NCBI GenBank assembly: GCA_031289055.1
Contig: JAITQE010000025.1
Coordinates: 17,479 to 81,478, forward strand
DNA from: Candidatus Endomicrobiellum porotermitis
GTDB taxonomy: Bacteria > Elusimicrobiota > Endomicrobiia > Endomicrobiales > Endomicrobiaceae
Direction of reading: 5' to 3'
Length of the DNA: 64,000 nucleotides
In this document: positions 30,439-39,776 of the stretch, piece after piece
Numbering within the stretch: the stretch's first letter is position 1
Layout of the letters: each line of letters begins with the position of its first letter
Program-made: the position numbers and the translations under genes
Notes under the pieces: generated by a model
Seen by the model: only the letters and a program-made list of their open reading frames with translations
Told to the model about the DNA's origin: nothing
Database searches by the model: none

Positions 30439-31731
30439 ATGGATATAAAACTAAAAAAAGTAAAAGCTATTTCGGGCGCGGTTGAAGTGCCTGCGGACAA
30501 GTCTATAACTCATAGAGCCGTTATGTTATCGTCTATTGCGGAAGGCGATTCCGTAGTTAGGAATTATCTTCCTTCCGCCGATTGTAATAGGACGATAGAA
30601 GCTTTTCGCCAAATGGGAGCGGAAATTAAGATTGATAATGATAATTTACACATAAAAGGCGCGGGTTTAAATCTAAAAAAACCGCAAGACTGCAAATACA
30701 ATATTTATGCGGGCAATTCCGGCACGACCGCAAGGCTTATTTCCGGTATTTTGGCGGGGCAGAATTTTGAGACAATTATAAAGGGCGACGAAAGTCTTTC
30801 AAAAAGACCGATGGGAAGGATTATAGAGCCGTTGTCTAAAATGGGAGCGGAGATAACTTCAAACGAAGGTCTTTTGCCGTTGACAATAAAGGGTAAAAGT
30901 TCGTTAAAAGCCGTAAACTACGAGTGCGACAAATCTACGGCTCAAGTCAAGTCGGCGGTTTTGTTTGCTGGACTTTATGCCGATGGAGCCACAACTTATG
31001 CCGAACCTGTGAAATCCAGAGACCATAGCGAAAGAATGTTAAAGGCTTTTGGAGCGGATGTCAGAGTTAACGGAAATTTCGTTACGATTTATCCTGCGCA
31101 AAAGCTGGCGTCTCAAGACGTTACCGTTCCGGGTGATATTTCTTCGGCAGCGTTTTTTATAGCGGCGGCGCTGATTGTTCCCGATTCAAATTTAACGATA
31201 AAAAATGTCGGCGTTAACCCTACGAGAGACGGTTTAATTGAAGTTTTAAAGCGTATGGGAGCGGATATTTCTTTAATGAATCCAAGAAAAGTCTCCAATG
31301 AGCCTATTTGCGATATAGAGGTTAGATATTCAAAACTTAAAGCTGTAAACGTAGATGCTTCAGTTGTTCCTAGAATGGTTGATGAAATTCCGATATTTGT
31401 TCTTATAGCTACGCAAGCTGAAGGAATAACTAGAATTTCAGGAGCTGGAGAACTTAAAGTTAAGGAAACCGACAGAATATTTGCTGTGGCAAGTCAGTTC
31501 AAAAAGCTTGGCGCTCAAGTCGAACCCCTTGACGACGGATTTATTATTAACGGCAACGCAGGAGTTCCTTTAAACGGCAATCTTTTGGACAGTTTTGAAG
31601 ATCATAGAATAGCTATGACTCTGTCGATAGCTTCTTTGATAGCCGACGGAGAAACTATAATTAAAGACTCAAACTGCGTCGCTATATCTTTTCCAAACTT
31701 CTACGAGGTATTGAAAAATATATGCAAGTAA
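30439..31731 (+). CDS. aroA: 3-phosphoshikimate 1-carboxyvinyltransferase
   Basis: VPADKSITHRAVMLSSIAEG, GNSGTTARLISGILAGQ, RPMGRIIEPL, KVKETDRIFAVASQFKKLG. Confidence 0.96.
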   Translation: MDIKLKKVKAISGAVEVPADKSITHRAVMLSSIAEGDSVVRNYLPSADCNRTIEAFRQMGAEIKIDNDNLHIKGAGLNLKKPQDCKYNIYAGNSGTTARLISGILAGQNFETIIKGDESLSKRPMGRIIEPLSKMGAEITSNEGLLPLTIKGKSSLKAVNYECDKSTAQVKSAVLFAGLYADGATTYAEPVKSRDHSERMLKAFGADVRVNGNFVTIYPAQKLASQDVTVPGDISSAAFFIAAALIVPDSNLTIKNVGVNPTRDGLIEVLKRMGADISLMNPRKVSNEPICDIEVRYSKLKAVNVDASVVPRMVDEIPIFVLIATQAEGITRISGAGELKVKETDRIFAVASQFKKLGAQVEPLDDGFIINGNAGVPLNGNLLDSFEDHRIAMTLSIASLIADGETIIKDSNCVAISFPNFYEVLKNICK

Positions 31732-32312
31732 AAGAAAAATCCTCTTTTTTATTTCTGATCGGCAGGCAGATGTTTAGGATAATGTTTAAGCTGTTTTACA
31801 GATGGCGTATTGAAGGGACGGAAAATATGCCAAAGACGGGAGGAGCGGTAATTGCTCCAAACCATATGAGTTTCTTTGATCCGCCTCTTACGGGCGCGGC
31901 CATGAAACGTCCGTTGTATTTTATGGCTAAAAAAGAGTTGTTTGACATTCCTGTATTCGGCTGGATTATAAAACGAACAAACGCGTTTTCCGTTAAGAGA
32001 GGAGTTCAAGACATGTCTGCTATGAGACGCGCGTTTTCTCTTCTTGAGAAAGGACGTTTGCTTTTGGTGTTTCCTGAAGGCACTCGTTCTAAAGACGGAA
32101 AATTGGGAGAAGCCAGGTCCGGAGCGGGTATGGTGGCGTGCAACGCTCAAGTTCCGTTAATTCCGGTCAAAATAGAGAATACAAACATGATGTTAAAATT
32201 TAAACGGATAAAAATAAAATACGGAAAACCCGTATATCCTCCAAAAGATTTTTCAAAAAACGATTATATAGGCTTATCGCAAAAAGCTTTGGACGAAATA
32301 TCAAAAATGTAA
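31722..32312 (+). CDS. plsC: 1-acyl-sn-glycerol-3-phosphate acyltransferase
   Basis: GGAVIAPNHMSFFDPPL, LLLVFPEGTRSKDGKLGEARSGAGMVA. Confidence 0.93.
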   Translation: MQVKEKSSFLFLIGRQMFRIMFKLFYRWRIEGTENMPKTGGAVIAPNHMSFFDPPLTGAAMKRPLYFMAKKELFDIPVFGWIIKRTNAFSVKRGVQDMSAMRRAFSLLEKGRLLLVFPEGTRSKDGKLGEARSGAGMVACNAQVPLIPVKIENTNMMLKFKRIKIKYGKPVYPPKDFSKNDYIGLSQKALDEISKM

Positions 32313-33172
32313 TGGAGCGTTTAGTGGGTAAAAATGTAGAAATAAAGATAGCCGCTAACGCCGGGTTTTGTTTTGGCGTTAAAAGAGCTATAGATTTAGT
32401 AGAAAAAACTTTGAAAGAAAAATCTGAAGTGTATACTTTAGGACCAATAATTCACAATCCTCAAGAAGTTAAGCGTCTGGAAGAAAAAGGCGTAAGAAGT
32501 TTAAATGATGTAGATTGCGTCAAAAGCGGCTGTATAATCTTGAGAACTCACGGCGTGTCCCTAGAACTACGCAATAGACTCGAAAAAAATAAAACGGTAT
32601 CTGTTATAGATGCCACGTGTCCGTTTGTTAAGAAAGCTCAGGATATAGTCAAGGATTTAAGTTTGCAAGAAACAACTATAGTAATAGTCGGCGAGAAGTC
32701 TCACCCTGAAGTTGAAGCGCTTGTCTCTTACGGCGTAGGGAAGTGTTTTGTTATTGAAAGCCGTAATGAAGCTTTTGAGTTTAAAGGGACAGGCGAGTTA
32801 AATATTGTAAGTCAGACAACGCAGACTCCTCAAAACTTTAACGTTATTGTTGAAATTCTAAAAAAACGATTTAAAGTTAATATTTACAATACTATATGCA
32901 AAGCGACTCTTGAGAGACAGAAGTCTGCGGAAAAACTTGCCAAGAAATCTGGTTTGATGATAATTATAGGCGGTAAGAATTCAGGAAATACCACGCGTCT
33001 TGCCGAGATATGCAAAGCTCAAACAAAGACGCGCCACATTGAAACTGTAGATGAAATAGACGATAAATGGTTTGAAAATGTTGAAACTGTAGGTTTAACC
33101 GCAGGTGCTTCAACGCCTGATAGCATAATAAGAAGCGTGGAAAGAATGGTTGGAGATATTCTCGGGTGCTAA
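32312..33172 (+). CDS. ispH: 4-hydroxy-3-methylbut-2-enyl diphosphate reductase
   Basis: EIKIAANAGFCFGVKRAIDLVEKTL, TLGPIIHNPQEVKRLEEKGV, DATCPFVKKAQDIV, GLTAGASTPDSII. Confidence 0.97.
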   Translation: MERLVGKNVEIKIAANAGFCFGVKRAIDLVEKTLKEKSEVYTLGPIIHNPQEVKRLEEKGVRSLNDVDCVKSGCIILRTHGVSLELRNRLEKNKTVSVIDATCPFVKKAQDIVKDLSLQETTIVIVGEKSHPEVEALVSYGVGKCFVIESRNEAFEFKGTGELNIVSQTTQTPQNFNVIVEILKKRFKVNIYNTICKATLERQKSAEKLAKKSGLMIIIGGKNSGNTTRLAEICKAQTKTRHIETVDEIDDKWFENVETVGLTAGASTPDSIIRSVERMVGDILGC

Positions 33173-33218
33173 AGAAAGCGATAGTTTTAACGGGTATTGC
33201 AAAGAGAGGAAAGTAAAA

Positions 33219-34895
33219 ATGGCGGAAAATGAACATTTAGATAAAACGGTTTTTGAAAACGACGAAGATATCAGTATGGCTGATTTGATGAAATGTTATG
33301 AAGAAGTCGGCGGTATTGAGCCGGGCAAAGAGCTTGATGCGGTTATTATGGAAGAGAACGCCGATTGTTTTATGATTGATTTGGGCATGAAATCTGAAGG
33401 AATGATTCCTAAAAAAGAATTTGAAGAAGGCAAAGTTCCTCCGGAACTTAAAGTAGGAGCAAAAGTAAGAGTAAAGGTTATAAATACAATCGGTCGTCCG
33501 ATTTTGTCTTATAGAACTGTTCTTGAAAAAGCTAAGTTTGACAAAATTCAGGCTGCGTTTAATAATGGTAAACATATTTCTGGAACTATTTTGAAAACTA
33601 TAAAAGGCGGTTTTATAGTTGATATAGGCGCAGTAAACGCATTCCTTCCTATTTCTCAGGTTGATATTCATTTTGTAAAAGACCCGCAAGCCTATATAGG
33701 CAAGACATATGAGTTCGCAATTACGGATCTTGACGTAAGAAAGAAAAATATAGTTATTTCACGCAGAAAAATTGTTGAAGATGAGAAAAATGCCTCCCGC
33801 GAAGCCGTTCTTGCTTCTATTGTTGAAGGTCAAGTTCTTGACGGCATAGTTTCAAGAATTGCAAATTTTGGCGCTTTTGTTGATATAGGCGGGATGGACG
33901 GTCTTTTGCATATAGGCGAACTCGCTTGGTATAAAGTGAAAAAAGTTGAAGATTTGCTTCATGTTGGACAGAAAATAAAAGTTCAAGTATTAAAAGTTGA
34001 CAAAGCGGGCGGGAAGGTTTCTTTAAGTATAAAAAATCTTATTGCAAATCCTTGGGATTCGATTGCAGAACGTTTCCCTGTCGGTTTGGTTATGGAAGGA
34101 AAAATCGCTTCAATCATGGATTACGGCGTTCTTGTAGAGCTTGAACCGGGCGTTAAGGGGTTGCTTCGCGCTTCAGAATACGCTTGGAACGACGGCGAAG
34201 CGGCTTTAAAAAGAGAAGTAAAAAAAGGACGAGAAATAGAAGTAAAAATTATAGGCGTTGACAAGGAAAATAAGAAAATAATTTTATCGGTCAAGCGGAT
34301 CCTTTCTAATCCTTGGGACGAAGCGTTTAGACATTATGCTCCGGGCGCTGTGGTTAAAGGCACGGTTCAAACCATTACGCCGTTTGGAGCTTTTGTAAAG
34401 TTGCCTGAAGGGATAGAAGGACTTGTCCACATAAGCGATTTTTCGTGGACTAAAAAAATAAATCGCCCGGAAGATGCTCTAAAAAAAGGAGATGAAGTTG
34501 AAGTTGTCGTTATGGAAGTAAATCCTCAAAATGAGAAAATTTTTCTTTCATTAAAGCACATAAACCAGGATCCTTATAAGAAATATAAAGTTGGCAGCGT
34601 TGTTAAAGGTAAAGTTGTAAGAATTACGGATTTTGGCGCTTTTGTAGAGCTTGAACCCGGAATTAAAGCGCATATAAAAAATAACGAGGCGGTTTCTTTA
34701 AAATATGAAAAGGCGCAAGCTTTTGCTGAGGGCGAGGAATTAGAAGCTAAGATAGTCAAAGTTGATTCCGGTAAAAGAAAAATAGAAGTTTCTGTGAAAA
34801 AACTTGAGTTTGACAGGGAAAAAGAACTTATTAAACAATTTGCAAATCAAGACGACAGCCCAACTTTAGTCGAGTTGTTGTCAGAAGAAAAATAA
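33219..34895 (+). CDS. rpsA: 30S ribosomal protein S1
   Basis: Multiple S1 repeats (VEGQVLDGIVSRIANFGAFVDIGGMDGLLHIGELAW etc.); start MAENEHLD. Confidence 0.95.
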   Translation: MAENEHLDKTVFENDEDISMADLMKCYEEVGGIEPGKELDAVIMEENADCFMIDLGMKSEGMIPKKEFEEGKVPPELKVGAKVRVKVINTIGRPILSYRTVLEKAKFDKIQAAFNNGKHISGTILKTIKGGFIVDIGAVNAFLPISQVDIHFVKDPQAYIGKTYEFAITDLDVRKKNIVISRRKIVEDEKNASREAVLASIVEGQVLDGIVSRIANFGAFVDIGGMDGLLHIGELAWYKVKKVEDLLHVGQKIKVQVLKVDKAGGKVSLSIKNLIANPWDSIAERFPVGLVMEGKIASIMDYGVLVELEPGVKGLLRASEYAWNDGEAALKREVKKGREIEVKIIGVDKENKKIILSVKRILSNPWDEAFRHYAPGAVVKGTVQTITPFGAFVKLPEGIEGLVHISDFSWTKKINRPEDALKKGDEVEVVVMEVNPQNEKIFLSLKHINQDPYKKYKVGSVVKGKVVRITDFGAFVELEPGIKAHIKNNEAVSLKYEKAQAFAEGEELEAKIVKVDSGKRKIEVSVKKLEFDREKELIKQFANQDDSPTLVELLSEEK

Positions 34896-34919
34896 ATCTT
34901 TTTGCTTTGATTATTCTGA

Positions 34920-36119
34920 TTATTTATCTGAAGACGTTTGTCGTTTACTTGCTGTTTTTAACATTTCGCTTGTCGGCGGATCGCTTATTTGGAAAGTATT
35001 TCCCTCATTTTGATCCTTTAAAGCGTCTCTTGTATAAACGCACCTTGGGTTCCAAAGCAGCCAATTTCCTATTTTATTATCATAACAAGCCCGCATTTGC
35101 GCTCTTACTTCATTTTTACCGTATTTGTATCCAAAACTAAAGTCTTGTAGCCATGGGCGCAATTTTTCTTCAGGAATTCTTTTCAATGCCCCTTCAATAG
35201 AGTTATAAACAACTTTATAGGGTTCTTTGTTTGGATCTGCTATGCCGTATGTCCACTTTGCGTAATGCGAAGGATAGACCATAGGGCTTACGTAATCGAC
35301 TTGTTCTGTCATTTCCACTATTTTTTGGCCTATGCCCATATCGTCGGCAGCTGTTGTCGTAAGTCCAAAAAGGTCAATAGATATTGCACCTCCTTTTGGC
35401 TTTAGTCGCCTTTTTGCTTCTTTCAAAAAGCCTATCAAAGCCTTTGACGCTTCTACCGCTGAGTAAGGCTTGCTGTATCTGCAATTTTTTGTATTTCCAT
35501 CAGAAGGGAATCTTATGTAATCAAACTGAATTTCATCAAAACCTACGTCTATGGCTCTTTCGGCTATTTTTAAATTATATTCCCACGCGTCTTTATTATA
35601 AGGATCAAGCCAACCCGCGCCTTTTTTGTCTGTCCAAATAGTTCCATCTGGGTTTTTTATAGCCAGCGAAGGCATCTTTCTGGAACTAGCGTTATCCCTG
35701 AAAACCACTATTCTTGCTATTGTATAAATGCCCTTTTCTTTTAAAAGAGAAATGTATTTTTCAATGTCTGGAATTGCCGCGATGTAGGCTTTATTTGCCT
35801 CTACTTCTTTTACGCCTTTTATATAAACTTGTCCTTCGGATTCTTTTATATCTATTACTGCGGCGTTTAATTCCGTATTATCGAAAAGTTCAAGCGCCGA
35901 CTTTCTGTGTTTTTCAGATCCGCTTACCCAAGCTGAAAGATGTATGCCTCGTATATATTTTCCTTTTTCATATTTTTCGGACTTTCCATATGCGGCGTTT
36001 TGTTCTTGCGAAGGAGATTCTAATACGACTGTTTTGGAGTTTACGATTGCCCATAACGACAAAATGATAATTAACAATAAAGTTGGAGCCGTCAAAAAAT
36101 TAAATTTGCACGTTTTCAT
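34920..36119 (-). CDS. Putative glycoside hydrolase (DUF4015 family), N-terminal signal anchor
   Basis: IRGIHLSAWVSGSEKHRKSALELFDNTELNAAVIDIKESEGQVY, GFDEIQFDYIRFPSDG, VDYVSPMVYPSHY. Confidence 0.85.
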   Translation of the reverse strand: MKTCKFNFLTAPTLLLIIILSLWAIVNSKTVVLESPSQEQNAAYGKSEKYEKGKYIRGIHLSAWVSGSEKHRKSALELFDNTELNAAVIDIKESEGQVYIKGVKEVEANKAYIAAIPDIEKYISLLKEKGIYTIARIVVFRDNASSRKMPSLAIKNPDGTIWTDKKGAGWLDPYNKDAWEYNLKIAERAIDVGFDEIQFDYIRFPSDGNTKNCRYSKPYSAVEASKALIGFLKEAKRRLKPKGGAISIDLFGLTTTAADDMGIGQKIVEMTEQVDYVSPMVYPSHYAKWTYGIADPNKEPYKVVYNSIEGALKRIPEEKLRPWLQDFSFGYKYGKNEVRAQMRACYDNKIGNWLLWNPRCVYTRDALKDQNEGNTFQISDPPTSEMLKTASKRQTSSDK

Positions 36120-36273
36120 AATCTAACAATTATATTGAAATAGATAATAACTGTCAAATAGAAAAAACAGAATAAAGACTAGTTGATTACTCTGAAGAAC
36201 AACTTAAGATCAAAAAAACTATAACTTTTTAAATTAGCTCATACTTAAAGACTTTTGATATAATAACGTCATT

Positions 36274-37857
36274 ATGAATATGAAGAGAGCTTTTTTTTCG
36301 GGACTGTTGTTGTTTTTAAGTTTAACTTCCTTTGGCGCTGAAAGCAGGAGTATAGTTTTTTTTGCCGAGACGCCAGATATCCCAAGAGCGGTAATAGATA
36401 AAATAACTTTATCAAACCGCTTTTGTATGGTTGTCCCTCAAGATTCTAAAACAATAATCCCAGAAAGTTTAGAAGAGCTTATTTCAGTTGGCAAGATTGA
36501 GCTTGCAGTTTCGCTTAATCCTGAGCCTGTTTTGCCAATTTTAGCGGGAATTTCCAACGCAAATATTAAGAAACCTAACAAAAATAATATTTTTGAAGGC
36601 TATATTGCGAGTAATTTATCGGATTTTAAAGATAATACTAACAAAAAAAACTTCGGTATGTTTTTAAATTCTGGAAAAATGTCCCGCGAACTTCTTTATT
36701 ATTTTTCAGGGTTAAATTTATCTTGGGTTAATGTTGATAATATAGAGGAAAATATTTTTGGAGCCTATTATATTGACGGTATTGCGGTTTTTTCTTTATA
36801 TAAGAATTTTCCTTACAGCCAGCAAGAAGTTATGAAATGGATTGAGTCAAAGCGCGAAGATATAGTTCCTATTTTGCTTACAAAAAAACATTTGCAAAAC
36901 GCTAAGTTTATGGAATATATAATAGGGCTTTTTGACGGCAGCAAGCATATAAAACCTGTCGTCCCTCTGCGCATTTTAGAAGTTAAAAGCGATTTGCCGC
37001 ATCAAGAGAATATTTTTTTTGAAGGTATTTTTTTAAGTCCTGATGTTTCTGAAAAACTTCGCTTGGCTGCCGAAGATCTTAGCGCTTACGCAGACTCTTC
37101 TTCATTTAGCGAAACTGTATACGCTAACGCTCAAAGCGAACTTGTTTATCTGTGCGGGCAAGACAACTTAAAAAGCGCATGCTCTGATAGTATTACCGGA
37201 AGAAGAATGTTTGATGCGGCGTACAATAATATTTATCGTCTTTTGGGGTTGCAAAACAAAGGTTATTCAGACGGTAAGAATATTGATAAACAGATTGGGG
37301 CGAGCGTTGACCTGCAAAAGACGACAAATGTCTCAAATGGACAAACTTCGGTTGAAACTATTTCCGGAGGCGTTTCAATATGCAACGACGGTTTGTTAAG
37401 GCTTGCTCGGATTACCTCAAAAGACATGGGAATAAAAATAAACTTGTCTTTTAACGGGACAGGTTGGAATGATGAAGTTTCTTTCGTAGATTTTTATATA
37501 GACTTAAACGGTATCTTGGGAATGGGCGGGACATCTTTTATCCATGGAGTAAGCGGGTTTTTAGTCGCAGATTCAGGTTGGGAATATGCTTTGAGAATAT
37601 ATAAAGATAAAGCGGTTCTGTATAAATATTCTGTCGACGGAGCGTCAATCGTTTCTAACCTTGTTGTAAACGACAATTCTGTGTCTATACCAACAAAATA
37701 CATCAGGGGAAATCCCTCCAAATGGGGATTCCAAGCTATAGTTGTGCGCGAAAATACGGGCAAAAAAACTATAGTTGACTTTTTCAATCAAGGTCCAAAG
37801 ACAAAAAATGAAATACTTTCCGCCAAACCATTTCAAGCGCCTCTTGTAAGGCGGTAA
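36274..37857 (+). CDS. Hypothetical secreted protein, 527 aa
   Basis: Signal peptide MNMKRAFFSGLLLFLSLTSFGAE; no family confidently recognised; C-terminus may be a beta-sandwich module. Confidence 0.75.
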   Translation: MNMKRAFFSGLLLFLSLTSFGAESRSIVFFAETPDIPRAVIDKITLSNRFCMVVPQDSKTIIPESLEELISVGKIELAVSLNPEPVLPILAGISNANIKKPNKNNIFEGYIASNLSDFKDNTNKKNFGMFLNSGKMSRELLYYFSGLNLSWVNVDNIEENIFGAYYIDGIAVFSLYKNFPYSQQEVMKWIESKREDIVPILLTKKHLQNAKFMEYIIGLFDGSKHIKPVVPLRILEVKSDLPHQENIFFEGIFLSPDVSEKLRLAAEDLSAYADSSSFSETVYANAQSELVYLCGQDNLKSACSDSITGRRMFDAAYNNIYRLLGLQNKGYSDGKNIDKQIGASVDLQKTTNVSNGQTSVETISGGVSICNDGLLRLARITSKDMGIKINLSFNGTGWNDEVSFVDFYIDLNGILGMGGTSFIHGVSGFLVADSGWEYALRIYKDKAVLYKYSVDGASIVSNLVVNDNSVSIPTKYIRGNPSKWGFQAIVVRENTGKKTIVDFFNQGPKTKNEILSAKPFQAPLVRR

Positions 37858-37937
37858 ATAAAAGATTTCTTATCATAAGTGTCGGATAGAAAAAAAGAAT
37901 ATAATATTATAGTTGATTTCGCCGTTTGATCTAATAT

Positions 37938-37965
37938 TGAAATCAGTTGTTAATGTTGTATAATA
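37938..37965 (+). promoter_or_regulatory. Sigma70-like promoter TTGAAA-N16-TATAAT upstream of rpsF
   Basis: TTGAAA 37938-37943, TATAAT 37960-37965. Confidence 0.6.
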
Positions 37966-37981
37966 TTTATTGCGCTTTGCT

Positions 37982-38044
37982 TTACGCGTTGCATGCGTAA
38001 GGCTAAACCATTGAGCCTTGCGCTTTTTGGGAAATTCCAAAAAG
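37982..38044 (+). promoter_or_regulatory. Structured rpsF leader: three consecutive hairpins
   Basis: TTACGC/GCGTAA (37982-37987/37995-38000), GGCT/AGCC (38001-38004/38014-38017), CTTTTTGG/CCAAAAAG (38023-38030/38037-38044) abutting AAAGGAGGTG. Confidence 0.5.
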
Positions 38045-38056
38045 GAGGTGTAAAAG

Positions 38057-38425
38057 ATGAATTACGAAAGCACGTTTATTGTTTCCCCCGAACTTTCTAT
38101 TGACAAAGTAGAAGAACTCACCGCAAAAGTAGTAAAAACAATTGAAGCGGCAAAAGGAACTGTTAAAACGGTTCAAAAGCTTGGCAAAAAGAAATTCGCT
38201 TATCCTGTTAACAAATTCCGTGAAGGAAATTATGTTTATATGGAACTTGGCGGCGAAGGTTCTATGGTCGGTTCTCTTGAAAACTTTTTCAAATTTAACG
38301 ATTCAGTAATAAGATTTCTTACCGTTAAAGTTGAGAAGAAAAAAGTTGCCGTAAAGCCTACCACCAAGACCAAGCCGTCTGTGGAAAAGCCGGCGACGGA
38401 GGTAAAAAATGACACAGCAAAGTAA
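38057..38425 (+). CDS. rpsF: 30S ribosomal protein S6
   Basis: MNYESTFIVSPELSIDKVEEL...KLGKKKFAYPVNKFREGNYVYMEL; followed by ssb-rpsR-rplI. Confidence 0.95.
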   Translation: MNYESTFIVSPELSIDKVEELTAKVVKTIEAAKGTVKTVQKLGKKKFAYPVNKFREGNYVYMELGGEGSMVGSLENFFKFNDSVIRFLTVKVEKKKVAVKPTTKTKPSVEKPATEVKNDTAK

Positions 38426-38876
38426 TATCCGTTTGCCTGAGCAAAACAGTGTGATTATGGTTGGCAGACTTACTAGAGATCCAGAGTCGAGGCGCACCGG
38501 AACAGGCAAGGCTGTTTGTTCATTTGACATAGCCATAAGCAGAAGAATGAAAGATTCTGTTACCGGCGAGTGGAAAGACGCCGATCCGACGTTTGTTCCT
38601 ATTATTGTTTGGGGAGAACAAGCCGAAAGATGCGGCGAGCGTTTGAAAAAAGGTTCGCCTGTGCATGTTGAAGGTAGGCTTCAGACTAACAAATGGGAGG
38701 GACACGACGGAACCAAAAGAAGCCGCTTGGAAGTTGTAGCTTCTAGGGTTCAGATTCTTTCCATAGTAAGACAGGACAAGGCTGCTATAGGCGCAAAGCC
38801 GGCGGACAGCGCGAATTCGTCGTCCGATCAGTGCGACGGTATTGGTAGAGATGAAGACGAAGACATACCGTTTTAA
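38409..38876 (+). CDS. ssb: Single-stranded DNA-binding protein
   Basis: NSVIMVGRLTRDPESRRTGTGKAVCSFDIAIS...FVPIIVWGEQAERCGERLKKGSPVHVEGRL; acidic tail DEDEDIPF. Confidence 0.96.
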   Translation: MTQQSNIRLPEQNSVIMVGRLTRDPESRRTGTGKAVCSFDIAISRRMKDSVTGEWKDADPTFVPIIVWGEQAERCGERLKKGSPVHVEGRLQTNKWEGHDGTKRSRLEVVASRVQILSIVRQDKAAIGAKPADSANSSSDQCDGIGRDEDEDIPF

Positions 38877-38894
38877 GCGGTTGGAGGAAAAAAT

Positions 38895-39197
38895 ATGGCA
38901 TTTATAAAAAAGCCCGCAGGACGCTCTAGACCTCAAGGAGCGCAAGCGGGAGGTCAGGGACGTCCCGTGGGAAAGTTTAGAAAAGGCGGACCAATCAGAA
39001 GAAAAGTTTGCCGTTTCTGCGCTGATAAAGTAGAAATAGATTATAAGAATATAAGTCTGTTGCGCGCATTTGTAACTGAAAAGGGAAAAATTCTTTCAGG
39101 ACGCGTAACAGGCACGTGCGCTAAGCACCAGAGAGAGCTTGACACGGCTATCAAAAGAGCAAGAATGCTTGCCATTTTGCCTTTTACGTCAAACTAA
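38895..39197 (+). CDS. rpsR: 30S ribosomal protein S18
   Basis: [65 protein letters not shown]. Confidence 0.97.
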   Translation: MAFIKKPAGRSRPQGAQAGGQGRPVGKFRKGGPIRRKVCRFCADKVEIDYKNISLLRAFVTEKGKILSGRVTGTCAKHQRELDTAIKRARMLAILPFTSN

Positions 39198-39238
39198 TTT
39201 TTGCGCGAAAAGGATTTAGATAAGTTCCGGAGGAAAAA

Positions 39239-39688
39239 ATGAAAGTTATATTAAGGTCAGATATTACTAACGTCGGACGCCAAGGCGAGGTTAAAGAAGT
39301 CTCGCCCGGATTTGTTAGGAATTACCTTGTTCCGCAAAATCTAGCTATGGAAGCTACTTCTGTAAATCTCAAGATTTGGGAAAGAGAAAGAGCGAAACTT
39401 GAGAAACAGAGAGAAGAAATAATTTCAGCGGCAAAGGAAATTGCTTCCAAAATAGAAGCGGTTGAATTTACCGTTAAAGTTAAAATAGGCGAAAATGGCA
39501 AGATTTTCGGTTCTGTGACGCCTGCAAATCTTTCAAAAGTTTTTGAGGAAAAAGGTTTTGAAGTCAACAAACGCGATATTCTTCTTTCCGACAACATAAA
39601 AGAAGTTGGGAATTACGAAGTAAACGTGAGGCTTCACCCTGAAGTCGCGGTAAAAGCAAAGCTTGCCGTAATAAGCGAAAAAGAGTAA
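39239..39688 (+). CDS. rplI: 50S ribosomal protein L9
   Basis: MKVILRSDITNVGRQGEVKEVSPGFVRNYLVPQNLAMEAT. Confidence 0.97.
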   Translation: MKVILRSDITNVGRQGEVKEVSPGFVRNYLVPQNLAMEATSVNLKIWERERAKLEKQREEIISAAKEIASKIEAVEFTVKVKIGENGKIFGSVTPANLSKVFEEKGFEVNKRDILLSDNIKEVGNYEVNVRLHPEVAVKAKLAVISEKE

Positions 39689-39703
39689 TATAATATTGTC
39701 AAA

Positions 39704-39747
39704 TAACATCGGTCGGCGGAGCTGTTTGGCTTTTCCGACCGATGTTA
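39704..39747. repeat. 13-bp perfect inverted repeat between rplI and dnaB (TAACATCGGTCGG / CCGACCGATGTTA)
   Basis: Read directly; 18-nt loop; no T-tract after it on +. Confidence 0.8.
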
Positions 39748-39776
39748 AGAAGTTCAGAAATAACCGGCATATTTAA

